Assembly (NCBI GenBank): GCA_003151985.1
Contig: PLZC01000062.1
Coordinates: forward strand, 1-32,063
DNA: 32,063 nt
Origin: Acidobacteriaceae bacterium
GTDB lineage: Bacteria; Acidobacteriota; Terriglobia; Terriglobales; Acidobacteriaceae
Reading direction: 5' to 3'
Under the pieces are notes generated by a model. That model was not told where the DNA came from. It was given only the letters and a program-made list of their open reading frames with translations, and did no database searches. The position numbers and the translations under genes are program-made. Of this stretch, positions 9,271 to 19,200 are shown piece after piece; within the stretch, counting starts at the first letter, position 1; each line of letters begins with the position of its first letter.

Positions 9271-9306
9271 GGGTGCCCCATCCTTGCCGCGCGGCAAGGG
9301 TGGGAT
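9271..9306 (+). repeat. GGGTGCCCCATCC...GGGTGGG hairpin repeat, copy 1
   Basis: GGGTGCCCCATCCTTGCCGCGCGGCAAGGGTGGG; perfect CCTTGCCGC/GCGGCAAGG arms. Confidence 0.8.
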
Positions 9307-9696
9307 ACCTCGAACCTCGATACGCCCCGTACATGAGGAGCGACCGAAACGAGTCGTTGACAGATTGAATGAGTTAAAGACGGCGCCCTTGCCTTTCCGC
9401 CAGCGAAACCAGAAGGTTAGTTACCATAACTCCTGGTAGTAACTTATGCAGGTTACCATTTCTCTATTTTATAAGTATCGCACGGTGTGGTCTCATAGTT
9501 TTTTGCTTCCACCTTTTCGCCATTGTTACCAAAGCTATCGGAAGCATAGCGTCTAATCAATCGTTCCATCTGTGCCGATGAAGAGTAAAATCTCGCGGGA
9601 GAGAAGCAACGTGAGTTAGGCAGGATCGGATGATTGGCCGGGCTGGGCAAAGAACAGCCGCAGCTTACAGCAAGCTCTCAGGTTTTGCTTGAGTAA

Positions 9697-10908
9697 GTGG
9701 AATGGAACCTTGAGATGAAGAACGATTTCGAGCACCCGGTGGCTGTTTTGGGATTGCCCCTGGATTGCCTCTCGACCGACGCCGCGGTTGAGGCCCTGGA
9801 ACGCTTGGTCCTTTCCGGCGGAACGCATCAAGTGCCTACCGTCAATCTCGACATCTGGCTCAATTCGCAAAACGATCCTCATTTGCATCGCATCATCGCC
9901 GGATGCAGCCTGGTGCTTGCGGATGGAATGCCGCTGGTGTGGGCTTCAGGATTGCTGGGGTGTTCTCTGCCGGAACGAGTCACCGGTGTGGATCTCGTCC
10001 CCAAACTGGCCGCGCTTTCCGCGCGCAAAGGATACGGGATCTTTTTGCTTGGCGGCCGGCAAGGAGTAGCCGAGCGGGCGGCGCGGATGTTGGAGCGCGA
10101 CAACCCGGGAGTTCGCATTGTGGGCACCTATGCGCCCCCCGAGGAAGACCTGATCCGGATGGATCACAGTGAAATTCTGAACCGGATTCACGCCGCCAAG
10201 CCCGATATTCTCCTGGTCGCTTTTGGAAATCCCAAGCAGGAAAAGTGGATCTGGATGCATCTCAAGCGGTTGGGCGTTCCGGTATCGATGGGCGTGGGCG
10301 GGAGCTTCGACATTCTGGTGGGCGACGTGCGCCGCGCGCCGCAGTGGATTCAACGATGCGGCTTCGAGTGGGCGATGCGTTGTGTGCAGGAGCCTGCGCG
10401 CCTGGCGCCGCGGTACTTGCGGGACTTTGTGGGGTTGGCCAGGCGGTTGCCCTTGGCGCTTTTGGCTGCCTGGAGTCAGCGGCCTTACTTGGGACAATCC
10501 ACTGTTACCTCCATTAGCACTCCCGGCGCAATCCACGTCTATGTGCATGGCAAACTCGGAAGCGAAGTTGCGCCTGCCCTGCAAGAGGCCGTATCTGCCG
10601 GCATTGGCAACGGGCTTGTAACGGTTGTCCATTTACAGGCCGTGAAACAAATCACCACGTCGGGTCTCGGGGTTTTGATGTCGTTGCGGCGCCAACTGCT
10701 GGAGTGCGGCCTGTCCCTGCAATTGGCCGGCCTGAATTTGCGGCAGCGTTTTTTGCTTCATGCTTGGTGCGCGCAACCGTTGTTTGACGATTGGTATCCG
10801 GTGAGCGCGCAGGGCCGGTCGCTGGCATTGGAAACCGAAGCCGCAGCGAGTATTGGCATGACCGCAGAGCAGGACGCGGCTTCCACGCAGACCCGCTCCC
10901 GTGGATAG
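9697..10908 (+). CDS. WecG/TagA/CpsF-family glycosyltransferase with a C-terminal STAS domain
   Basis: 'VPTVNLDIWLNSQNDPHLHRIIAGCSLVLADGMPLVWASGLLG...GYGIFLLGGRQGVAERAARMLERDNPGVRIVGTYAPP...LLVAFGNPKQEKWIW...GVGGSFDILVGDVRRAPQWIQRCGFEWAMR' is diagnostic of the GT family; C-terminus 'GAIHVYVHGKLGSEVAPALQEAVSAGIGNGLVTVVHLQAVKQITTSGLGVLMSLRRQLLECGLSLQLAGLNLRQRFLL' is STAS-like. GTG start at 9697; alternative ATG at 9715. Confidence 0.88.
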   Translation: MEWNLEMKNDFEHPVAVLGLPLDCLSTDAAVEALERLVLSGGTHQVPTVNLDIWLNSQNDPHLHRIIAGCSLVLADGMPLVWASGLLGCSLPERVTGVDLVPKLAALSARKGYGIFLLGGRQGVAERAARMLERDNPGVRIVGTYAPPEEDLIRMDHSEILNRIHAAKPDILLVAFGNPKQEKWIWMHLKRLGVPVSMGVGGSFDILVGDVRRAPQWIQRCGFEWAMRCVQEPARLAPRYLRDFVGLARRLPLALLAAWSQRPYLGQSTVTSISTPGAIHVYVHGKLGSEVAPALQEAVSAGIGNGLVTVVHLQAVKQITTSGLGVLMSLRRQLLECGLSLQLAGLNLRQRFLLHAWCAQPLFDDWYPVSAQGRSLALETEAAASIGMTAEQDAASTQTRSRG

Positions 10909-10941
10909 GGCCGCGCCGCCGCTGTCTCCGATGAGGACGCA

Positions 10942-12381
10942 ATGAACGTTATCATCCTCATCCCGGCTCTGGCCTGCTGGTTGGTGCTGGCCAGGGGATC
11001 GATTCGGCAGGCATTTATCTATGTCTACCTGCCGGCGGTTCTGTTGCTGCCCCATTACTATGTTTTCCGTCCCCCTCACATGCCGCCCCTCGCTTTCAGC
11101 GAAGCGGCCATTCTGCCTTTGGGCATAGCTATGTTTGCCACCGAACTGCGACGCTGGCGGCTGCAGTGGATGGACCTGTGGGTCCTCCTGTTTGCCTTGG
11201 CAGCCGCCGCTTCTGAAGGCTTGAGCGCCCAGTTGGCCTACGGGAATTGGGTACGGCTTTTTACGGCGGACTCGACGGCTTCCACAATACTCACATACAA
11301 CATCAACAACGGCATATTCCAGTTCTTTACCGGACTTACAACGATCATCCTGCCTTACATGGTGGGGAAGTTGCTGATAGAGGGTGGAGAGATCGGCGGT
11401 GTCCCGGTTAGAAAAGTGTTTGTCCGCCGTATGGTCATGATGTTGGCTGTTGTGGCAGCGATCAGTGTCTTCGACTTTCTCACCGGCACCAGCAGTTGGC
11501 AGCGTGTGTTCGGACATGTTTTCTCCGGCCAGGAGGTGGATTGGCCGCAGCAGGTTCGTTGGGGTTTCGGGCGCATCGCCGGACCCTTTGCCCATGCCAT
11601 TCTGGCCGGTATGGTTTTCCTCACAGGACTGTTCTATTGCCTGTGGCTGCGCATGGCGGACCCGAAGTGGGGCACGCGGAGAGTGCTGAGTGGCCTGCCG
11701 CTGACCCAGCGGGGGCTGGGACTGGCCGGGGTCTTTGCCGGTCTGCTGATGACACAGTCGCGCGGGCCGTGGCTGGGGGTTGCGCTATCGCTGCTCCTGG
11801 CGCTGCTGGTGCGTGTTTTCTCGGTGCGCAAGGCGGCGGTGGCATTTGTCGTGCTTCTGGCGGTATTGGGTTCCATGGCCTTTGTTGTTGGAGATAAGTA
11901 CACCATAGGATCGCGCGACGAGGCGACCAGCGAGGCACAGTCGAGCGCCATTTATCGAAGGCAATTGCTGCAGAGTTATACGCCGCTGGTGAAGGAGCGC
12001 ATGGCCTTCGGCTGGGGCATCAGCGACTACCCGGCGGCAAACGGACAAAGGTCAATCGACAACCAGTTCCTGATGCTGGCCGTGACCCAGGGCTTTGTAG
12101 GTATGGGGTTGTTTCTCATCATCGCCGTCGGTAGCGGCATCCGCCTCGTGCAAATGGCCGCGCGTCCCATGCTGCCTGAGGATCGCATGCTGGTTTATGC
12201 CCACATGGCGGTGCTGATAGGATTGATGACCACGCTCACAACTGTTTATATGGGAGAGCAAGTGGTCATGGTGTTTTTCCTTCTCATTGGCTGGGTGCAG
12301 GGCATGAATCCGGCGCGGGTCCAGGCGCGAGTCGCGGGTACGGTTGCACCCCAGTTCAGGTTCCGGCGGGTATTGAGTTAG
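10942..12381 (+). CDS. O-antigen ligase / polysaccharide polymerase-like membrane protein
   Basis: 479 aa, many TM segments; 'GLLMTQSRGPWLGVALSLLLAL' and 'WGISDYPAANGQRSIDNQFLMLAVTQGFVGMGLFL' typical of Wzy/WaaL-like proteins. Confidence 0.8.
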   Translation: MNVIILIPALACWLVLARGSIRQAFIYVYLPAVLLLPHYYVFRPPHMPPLAFSEAAILPLGIAMFATELRRWRLQWMDLWVLLFALAAAASEGLSAQLAYGNWVRLFTADSTASTILTYNINNGIFQFFTGLTTIILPYMVGKLLIEGGEIGGVPVRKVFVRRMVMMLAVVAAISVFDFLTGTSSWQRVFGHVFSGQEVDWPQQVRWGFGRIAGPFAHAILAGMVFLTGLFYCLWLRMADPKWGTRRVLSGLPLTQRGLGLAGVFAGLLMTQSRGPWLGVALSLLLALLVRVFSVRKAAVAFVVLLAVLGSMAFVVGDKYTIGSRDEATSEAQSSAIYRRQLLQSYTPLVKERMAFGWGISDYPAANGQRSIDNQFLMLAVTQGFVGMGLFLIIAVGSGIRLVQMAARPMLPEDRMLVYAHMAVLIGLMTTLTTVYMGEQVVMVFFLLIGWVQGMNPARVQARVAGTVAPQFRFRRVLS

Positions 12382-12408
12382 AACCTTTCCATAGTTAGAG
12401 AGACATTG

Positions 12409-13581
12409 ATGCAGCATTGGGCAATCACGGCGCTGGCTGTGGCGTTGGCGGTCTTTACCGCCCCGCTGTTTTTTGACCTTGCGCTGGCCATCGTGGGCAA
12501 CCTGTTTCCGGCCCGCGGGCCGCAAGCCGATGCAAAACTGAACATTCGCCTTGCCGTGGTGGTGCCGGCGCACGACGAAGAAGCGATGATTGCGCGGACA
12601 GTTGCGTCGATTCGCGCTGCGGATCTGGCCGTGCCGGTGTTTGTTGTGGCGCACAACTGCGCCGACGCCACAGGCGAGGTAGCGGCGAAGGCCGGCGCTC
12701 AGGTGCTGGAGTTGAATGACCCCGCGCTCCGAGGAAAAGCAGCAGCGTTGCGCGCGGGTTTTGCGGCTGCGCTCGAGGCAGGGGCCAGCGCATTGCTCGT
12801 CATCGATGCGGACTCGGTGGTGAGCGCGAATCTTATCGCGGCCACTCGCAAGGCCATGGAAGCGGGCGCCGAGGCCACGCAGTGCCGATATGAATTGGAG
12901 ATCTCCGCAGCAACCGGTGCGCGCGGCCGGCTGCGGGCGCTTGCATTTCGCGGCATGAACGTGTTGCGGGCGGCCGGAAGAGCGGGCCTAGGCTTCTCAG
13001 CCGGCGTCTTTGGAAACGGATTTGGTTTGACCGCATCGACCCTGAATAGCGTCCCGTTTGCCGCCGACAGTATTGCCGAAGACCTCGAGTACCACGTCCG
13101 GCTGGTCTCGAGCGGCCTGCGGGTCCATTGGCTTGAAGACGCCTTCGTCCACGCTCCCCTGGCGTCGGCGGGCCGTGCGCAGGCAGCACAGGAATCCCGC
13201 TGGGAAGGTGGGCGGCTGGGCGTAGCGAGACGCTCGACGGGACGATTGCTGGCCGCAATTTTGCGCGGCAACTGGCGCGCGCTGGAGACGCTGGCCGAGG
13301 TCTGGAGCCTGCCGCTGTCGCGCGGAATTCTGGCTTTGCTGTTGGCAGCCGCGGTGCCCGTGTTTTGGCTGCAAATGTATGCCGTGGCCTGCTTGGCTAT
13401 CGCGGTCATCTACGTGCTTGAAGCGGCCCTGCTGGGCCAAGAGCCTCTCCGCGACCTTGTAGCGCTGGCCGCTGCGCCGTGGCACATGGTTTGGAGGGTG
13501 GCCATCACGCCGCTGGTTCTACGCCAGTCACGGAGGCGCGCCGAGTGGGCCAGGACCAAGCGAGAGGCGCCCCGGCCATGA
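12409..13581 (+). CDS. Glycosyltransferase family 2 protein
   Basis: 'RLAVVVPAHDEEAMIARTVASIRAA...VFVVAHNCADATGEVAAKAGAQVLE...RGKAAALRAGFAAAL...LLVIDADSVVSANLI', C-terminal TM segments. ATG at 12409 preferred. Confidence 0.9.
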   Translation: MQHWAITALAVALAVFTAPLFFDLALAIVGNLFPARGPQADAKLNIRLAVVVPAHDEEAMIARTVASIRAADLAVPVFVVAHNCADATGEVAAKAGAQVLELNDPALRGKAAALRAGFAAALEAGASALLVIDADSVVSANLIAATRKAMEAGAEATQCRYELEISAATGARGRLRALAFRGMNVLRAAGRAGLGFSAGVFGNGFGLTASTLNSVPFAADSIAEDLEYHVRLVSSGLRVHWLEDAFVHAPLASAGRAQAAQESRWEGGRLGVARRSTGRLLAAILRGNWRALETLAEVWSLPLSRGILALLLAAAVPVFWLQMYAVACLAIAVIYVLEAALLGQEPLRDLVALAAAPWHMVWRVAITPLVLRQSRRRAEWARTKREAPRP

Positions 13582-15236
13582 ACGAAATCCAGTTGATTCC
13601 GGATTCGCCTGACCGGGAAACGGGCTGGATCCTCGACCCCCAGGCAGCAGAACCTCTGCACGACGTCAGCCGCCAGTTTGGGCGAAATGTAGCTGCAACC
13701 ATCGTCGCGCGCCTGGTGAACATGGCTCGAGGCGTTTGCCTGGTGCCCTTCCTGCTGGCGCACATCGGCCTCGAAGCCTATGGCATCTGGACCACCATCT
13801 TCATCCTGGTGACCTATGTGGGAGTTACCACGCTGGGTATCTCCAATGTGTATATCAAGTACGTTGCGGAGTTCCATGCGCGGCGCGAATACGACAAGGC
13901 AAATGCACTGCTCTCGACGGGACTGGCGGTAACCATCCCCTTGTGCGGCGCGGTCTTTCTCTGCTTTCTGCTGGGGTGGGACCGGTTTGCTCCCTGGCTG
14001 CGGCTGCCGGCTGAGCATGCCGGCGACGGCAAGGAAGCAGTGCTGATTGTGCTCGCCGTCTTCCTGTCCAGCATCGCGCTGAATGCTTTCGGCGACATGC
14101 TCACCGGGACGCAGCAGATTGCCTCGACGCAGATATTTCTCAGCATCGGCATTGTCACCGAGTTTGCATTGATCGTCTGGCTGGTCGTCGCCGGGCGCGG
14201 CATCCGCGGCCTGGCCGAGGCTTACCTGGTCCGGACCGTCATCAACGATGGACTTACTATCTGGTGGGCTCGGCGGCAACTCAAGTGGCTGCACTTGTCG
14301 CTCCGCCTGGTGCGGCGCGAATCGCTGAAATATGTAGTGCATTTCGGCGGGATGGTTCAGTTCCAGAGTATGCTGTCGACTTTTCTGAACTCCGTGGAAC
14401 GGGTGGCTGCGCTTGTGTTGATCAATGCATCGGCCGCCGGCCTGCTGGACGTAGCCAAGAAGTGGCCGGTTTCGCTTTCCTCCATCCCAACAGCGTTTTT
14501 TGCCGCGCTTTTGCCCGCCGCCTCCCACGTCGACGCCGCATCGGCGCGGGCCGCCAGAAAAGACAACCTGCGCGAGCTCTATCTCAGCGGAGCGCGCTAC
14601 TCCAACCTCTGCACCGCGGTCTTTGTGGCGGCCATGGTGTTCTGGAGTACCCCAATTCTGCACGTTTGGTTAGGTCCCGGGTTACCTATGAGGGACACGC
14701 TCATCCCCCTGTTCGTGGTATTTAGTTTGGCGATGCAATTTCATATGCTTACAGGTCCGGGAACTTCTATTTTGCGCGGTATTGGGCGCATTTATGAGGA
14801 GTTCACTTACTCGCTGCCAAACTTGCTGCTGCTGATGGTAACTTTACCCGCGGCCCGTTGGATCGAGGGACGTTGGACACCATTGGGGATTGGCTTGGCT
14901 GTTGCAGTGGCTACCGCAGGTTCAGCATGCGTTCTGATGGGACGTGTACTTTTTGTGCTGGATCTGCCGCTGACACGTTTCCTGCGGGTAGTGGTAGCGC
15001 CGGGATTGGCGCCCTATCTGGCTGCCGGATTGTTGGCATGGCCCACAGCACGGATGGTAGCGGCGGTGAACCGGTGGCAGGGGGCTGGAGTCCTGGTCGC
15101 TGTGGGTGCGGTTTACGGGGCAGCAGTTTTTGCATCGCTGCTGCAATGGGTTTTCACGGAGCAGGAGAAGCAAAAAGGGCGCGGAATAGTTCGCCGGGGA
15201 TTGGCATTTCTCCGCAAGGGCGAGGCAAAAGCATGA
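13578..15236 (+). CDS. Polysaccharide flippase / lipopolysaccharide exporter (MOP superfamily)
   Basis: Multi-TM protein 'QFGRNVAATIVARLVNMARGVCLVPFLLAHIGLEAYGIWTTIFILVTYVGVTTLGISNVYIKYVAEFHARREYDKANALLSTGLAV'; ATGA overlap with the upstream GT2 gene. Confidence 0.85.
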   Translation: MNEIQLIPDSPDRETGWILDPQAAEPLHDVSRQFGRNVAATIVARLVNMARGVCLVPFLLAHIGLEAYGIWTTIFILVTYVGVTTLGISNVYIKYVAEFHARREYDKANALLSTGLAVTIPLCGAVFLCFLLGWDRFAPWLRLPAEHAGDGKEAVLIVLAVFLSSIALNAFGDMLTGTQQIASTQIFLSIGIVTEFALIVWLVVAGRGIRGLAEAYLVRTVINDGLTIWWARRQLKWLHLSLRLVRRESLKYVVHFGGMVQFQSMLSTFLNSVERVAALVLINASAAGLLDVAKKWPVSLSSIPTAFFAALLPAASHVDAASARAARKDNLRELYLSGARYSNLCTAVFVAAMVFWSTPILHVWLGPGLPMRDTLIPLFVVFSLAMQFHMLTGPGTSILRGIGRIYEEFTYSLPNLLLLMVTLPAARWIEGRWTPLGIGLAVAVATAGSACVLMGRVLFVLDLPLTRFLRVVVAPGLAPYLAAGLLAWPTARMVAAVNRWQGAGVLVAVGAVYGAAVFASLLQWVFTEQEKQKGRGIVRRGLAFLRKGEAKA

Positions 15237-16228
15237 AGTACCGAATTGGCGTCGTTTGCATCCTTCTACTTCTCTCTGGAACCTCTCGGTTCTGGGGTCA
15301 GGACGGTGCCTCGGCCCAAAAGTCGGCGCAGGAACCGCCCGATCCGCAACTCAAGCAACATTCGCTCGATATTCTGCGCAACTTCGAACCCGCCGCCGAT
15401 GAAGAATATCGCCTTGGCAAAGGCGACGAGATTAACCTGGACTTTTCCGGGCGGCCCGAAATGCAGGCCAAGCTTGCTGTCGGACCGGACGGGCGCATTT
15501 CGCTTCCGTTGGTTGGCGATATCATGATGGCTGATCGCACCCGCGCTGAAGCGGCCAAGGCCATCGAGTCCGCGCTGGCGGAGTACTACTCCAACATGGC
15601 GGTCATGGTTACTGTAACCAAGTACACCGCCAACCGCATTATGGTCACCGGCGCGGTCGATCGCCCCGGCATGTATACATTCGAAGGCACGCCGACTTTG
15701 CTCGAGGCCCTCAGCCGGGGTCTCGAAACCGGCGCCAGCAAGATTGGGCAAATGCCCGAGCGCTGCGCCATCTACCGTGGTCGCGACCAGGTGGTGTGGG
15801 TCGAGCTCAAGACACTGCTCGATTCCGGGAACATCTCCGCGGATGTGCGCCTGCGCCGCGATGACGTGGTGTATGTGCCCAGCCTCTCCGAGCGCTTTGT
15901 CTCCGTTCTCGGCGAAGTGAATCGTCCCGGCGCCGTCACATTGACCAATACCTCGACCCTGGCCAGCGTGCTGGCCGCCGCGGGTGGATACACCAACAAG
16001 GCCGGCAACAAACCGCACATCCAGATCGTTGACCCGGCTAACGGAACCTCGCGCATTTTCTCGATGAACGATCTGCTGAACCCCGCCCGTTCACTGGAAG
16101 TAACCTTGCGGCCGGGCGAGATCGTCTTCGTACCCCAGAGCGGCTTCTATCGCGCCACCTATTTCCTTGAGCGGCTCAGCCCGCTTACCACGCTGGCCAC
16201 TTTAAGCGCAGTCACGGGGGCGCTATGA
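15233..16228 (+). CDS. Polysaccharide biosynthesis/export protein (Wza-like, SLBB domains)
   Basis: MKYRIGVVCILLLLSGTSRFWGQ signal; 'YRLGKGDEINLDFSGRPEMQAKLAVGPDGRISLPLVGDIMMADRTRAEAAKAIESALAEYY' and two SLBB-like segments. ATGA overlap with the flippase; the 14858 start in the track lies inside the upstream gene. Confidence 0.9.
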   Translation: MKYRIGVVCILLLLSGTSRFWGQDGASAQKSAQEPPDPQLKQHSLDILRNFEPAADEEYRLGKGDEINLDFSGRPEMQAKLAVGPDGRISLPLVGDIMMADRTRAEAAKAIESALAEYYSNMAVMVTVTKYTANRIMVTGAVDRPGMYTFEGTPTLLEALSRGLETGASKIGQMPERCAIYRGRDQVVWVELKTLLDSGNISADVRLRRDDVVYVPSLSERFVSVLGEVNRPGAVTLTNTSTLASVLAAAGGYTNKAGNKPHIQIVDPANGTSRIFSMNDLLNPARSLEVTLRPGEIVFVPQSGFYRATYFLERLSPLTTLATLSAVTGAL

Positions 16229-19200
16229 AGCAGCTTCGCGTGCATCCCGAACCTCAATACCAGCGCCGCGCCAGCGACAGAGCCCAAGCCGCTTCATCTA
16301 TCGAGGTCCGGCCGGATTCTTCAAGTGGCGAGCAGCCGATTTTCCGGCTGGATCTACTGCGCAGCCTGCAACTCCATCGCGGCCTGGCATTGGCAATCTT
16401 GCTGGCCGGCCTCGCGGGGGCGGCGGCTTATTTGCTGGCACTGTGGCCGCTCTATACTGCGCAGAGCCTGGTTTACATCCAGCCGGCTCCGCCACGGGTC
16501 ATGGACCTGGGCTACACAACACGATGGCCATTCGACACAAACACCTATGAGTCCTATATCGCGCAGCAGATGGTCCACGTCACCCGTTACGACGTGCTGA
16601 CCAATGCGCTGCGCAAACTGGAGCCCGGCGCCTGGCAGCATAAAAACGAAAGCGACCAGGAAGCCGCCGAGCGGCTTGCCCGGGCGGTCGAGGTCAAGCG
16701 TCTCGGCACCAGTTATGAGATGTCTATCGCCGCGCGTGCTTCCAGCGCGGCAATGGCCGCAAAGTTGTCCAACGCCGTCACTGCCAGTTATTTAGAGAGC
16801 GCTGCGCGGGAAGGGAAGTCAGGGAACACCGAGCGCATGGGCATGCTGCGCGAAGAGGAAGAGCGCGTTAAGGCAGCGCTGACCTCCGACCGCACCGAGC
16901 AGCATGAGTTGAACAAGAAGCTGGGCTTGGCTGGAGTGGGAACGAACGCCCCCGATCTCTATGACGAAGACCTGAGCCGGGTCCGCAACGAATTGGTCAA
17001 GGCGCGCTCGGCAAGCGACGAGGCAGCGGCCAGACTGGCTACATTGGATGGCAAAAATCCGCATTCATTGGCATCTCTGGACGCCGAGGCCGATCAGGTT
17101 CTCTCTGCCGATGCCGGCCTGGCGAGCATGAAGGTCACGCTCTTCCAGCGGCGGGCCACGCTCACTTCGCAAATGGCAAATCTGACGCCGAATCACCCTC
17201 AGTACAAGCAGGATGCGGAGGAGCTTTCGCAGATCGACAATACCCTCGAGTCAATGACCAGGGATCTGCGCTCCAAGGCATCCGTACGAATCCAGCAAAG
17301 GCTGCACACGGATTTGGAGCGAACCGCGGGGGAAGAATCGCGGTTGAACGCGCAATTGGGGCAAATGTCGGCGGCCGCGTCGGGTGTGACCCCGAAGATG
17401 CAGCGGGAAAACGATCTGGCAGCGGACATCGTCCGGTTGCAGAATCGTTACACTGCGGTAGACGACCAGTTGCACAACCTCATGCTTGAAGACGCAGCGC
17501 CCGCCTCCTCCTACATGGCAGCCGCGGCAGTGTCCCCGCTGCAGCCCGTCAAGTCCGGTGTGATGCGAAATACCCTCGCCATCGCGCTGGCCGGCCTGCT
17601 TCTGGGCATCATGGCCGCTGTCACTGCAAACAAGCTGGACCCGAAGGTTTACATTGCCTCCGACGTCGAACGGGTTCTGGGTTTTGCACCCATGGCCGTG
17701 CTGCCGGACTTTGCCCAGGTCTCAATAGGAGTGGCTGAAGAACACGTCTTGCGTCTCTCCTCCGGCATCGAGCATGCCCGCCAGCAGGGCAACTTGAAAA
17801 GCTGCATCTTTACCGGAACCGGACAGGGCACTGGCGTTACAACGGTGGTGACCCGGGTAAGGACGATGCTGGAGACGATGGGCAGAGCCACGGTGCTGGT
17901 AGATGCCTCTGGAACTCCGCCGCCGCCGGCACGCGCCAAAGGCGGGCTTGGCCTGAATGACGTCGCGAGCAATCTCGCAACCCACAGCGGCAGCCGGTCT
18001 ACGACACTGTTGCAGCAGTTGGCCGATGAGGCGGAAGCCGGAGAAGGGAGTCTGGTCCTCACGGATACAGCGCCGTTGGCAGTCTCCGCCGAAACCGAGT
18101 ACCTGGCTCGCTTCGTCGACGCCGCGATCGTAGTCATCGAATCCGGCGTCACCACCCGTGCAGAACTGCGGGAAGCGGCCGGCGCCTTGCAGCGGCTCGA
18201 AGTGGGCGCCGTGGGATTCGTGCTGAACCGGGTAGGACTGCAGAAGGCCGATGCGTCTTTTCGCAGTTCCGTTCGAGGCATCGAACTACATCTGCGTGCG
18301 CAGGGCCGCACCTATGCAAGGAGCACGGAAAGAAGCCGCCTTTCTGCCGCCGCTCCGCGGTCAACTAAGACCAACCGAAATTCAGAGGAGGCTAAGGCCG
18401 AGCCAAAGGTTGCGGAGCCCCCTGCCGGAAGCGAGACCGCCTCGTCGCAGTTCCGCCGCCGCTCCACTGACAGGCCCGCTCCTGAACTCTCAGCTCCTTC
18501 TCAAGCGCCGTCGCAGTTCCGGCGTCGCTCCACCGACAGGGCCGGCATCGGCATACCCCTTGCCGGGCCCCCCCCCCAGCCGGATTCCTCCGTTCCCCTG
18601 ATGCCACAAGAGGCCCCGGTCGAGGTCCGGCCGGCTAACCCGCCCCTCCCATTGGCGCCGCCACAACCACTTATCCGGGGCCGCGAGCCTGCCGTCGCGC
18701 CGCCACCCAGGACTACTGAGCCTCAAATTACCGTCGCCCCGCCGCCGGCCCCCAACGTGCCCTGGTATCGAGCCCAGGCAGCTCCGCAGCCAATTCCTGC
18801 GGCGCAACCTTCTCCGGCCCAGCCCGCTCCTGCCCAGCCCGCTCCAGCCCAAACCTGGGAGCGCATAGCCACCCGGTTCGATGACACACAGCCGGAGCCC
18901 GTCCCGGAAGAGTTGCCGCAGCCCGAACCCGCGGATACCCCGTTTGACTCGGCAACACGGATGACCGGCTTGAGAAATCTGATCTTTTCCCTGGGGATGA
19001 AGAATCCGAACATGCCCGCGGAAGAGCCCGAGCACGTTGCAGAGGTCCCGCCGCCTTTTCACCAGGCGCCGGAGCGGCCGGCATACGATCCCACTTATAC
19101 GCAGCAAAACTATACGCCCGCTCCACAGCCCTCTTCACAAAGGGAAACTGCCGCCCCTTCGAGGTTGGTTACTGCCCCGCCGGAATTCCTGCCGCCAAAG

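Noticed and set aside
9271-9304. Intrinsic terminator after the forward GH2 gene
   Set aside because: Strong hairpin but no following T-tract, and the same flanks recur elsewhere away from gene ends; better treated as a repeat family.
10633-11595. 320-aa reverse ORF antisense to the WecG-STAS and ligase genes
   Set aside because: His/Gln/Arg-rich shadow ORF without recognisable motifs.
13410-14663. 417-aa reverse ORF antisense to the flippase
   Set aside because: Shadow ORF in GC-rich coding DNA; the forward frame has clear TM/flippase features.
18790-18855. Short direct repeats in the EPS gene as a possible CRISPR or VNTR
   Set aside because: Encodes in-frame PAQPAPAQPAPAQ Pro/Ala linker with no spacers; ordinary low-complexity protein sequence.
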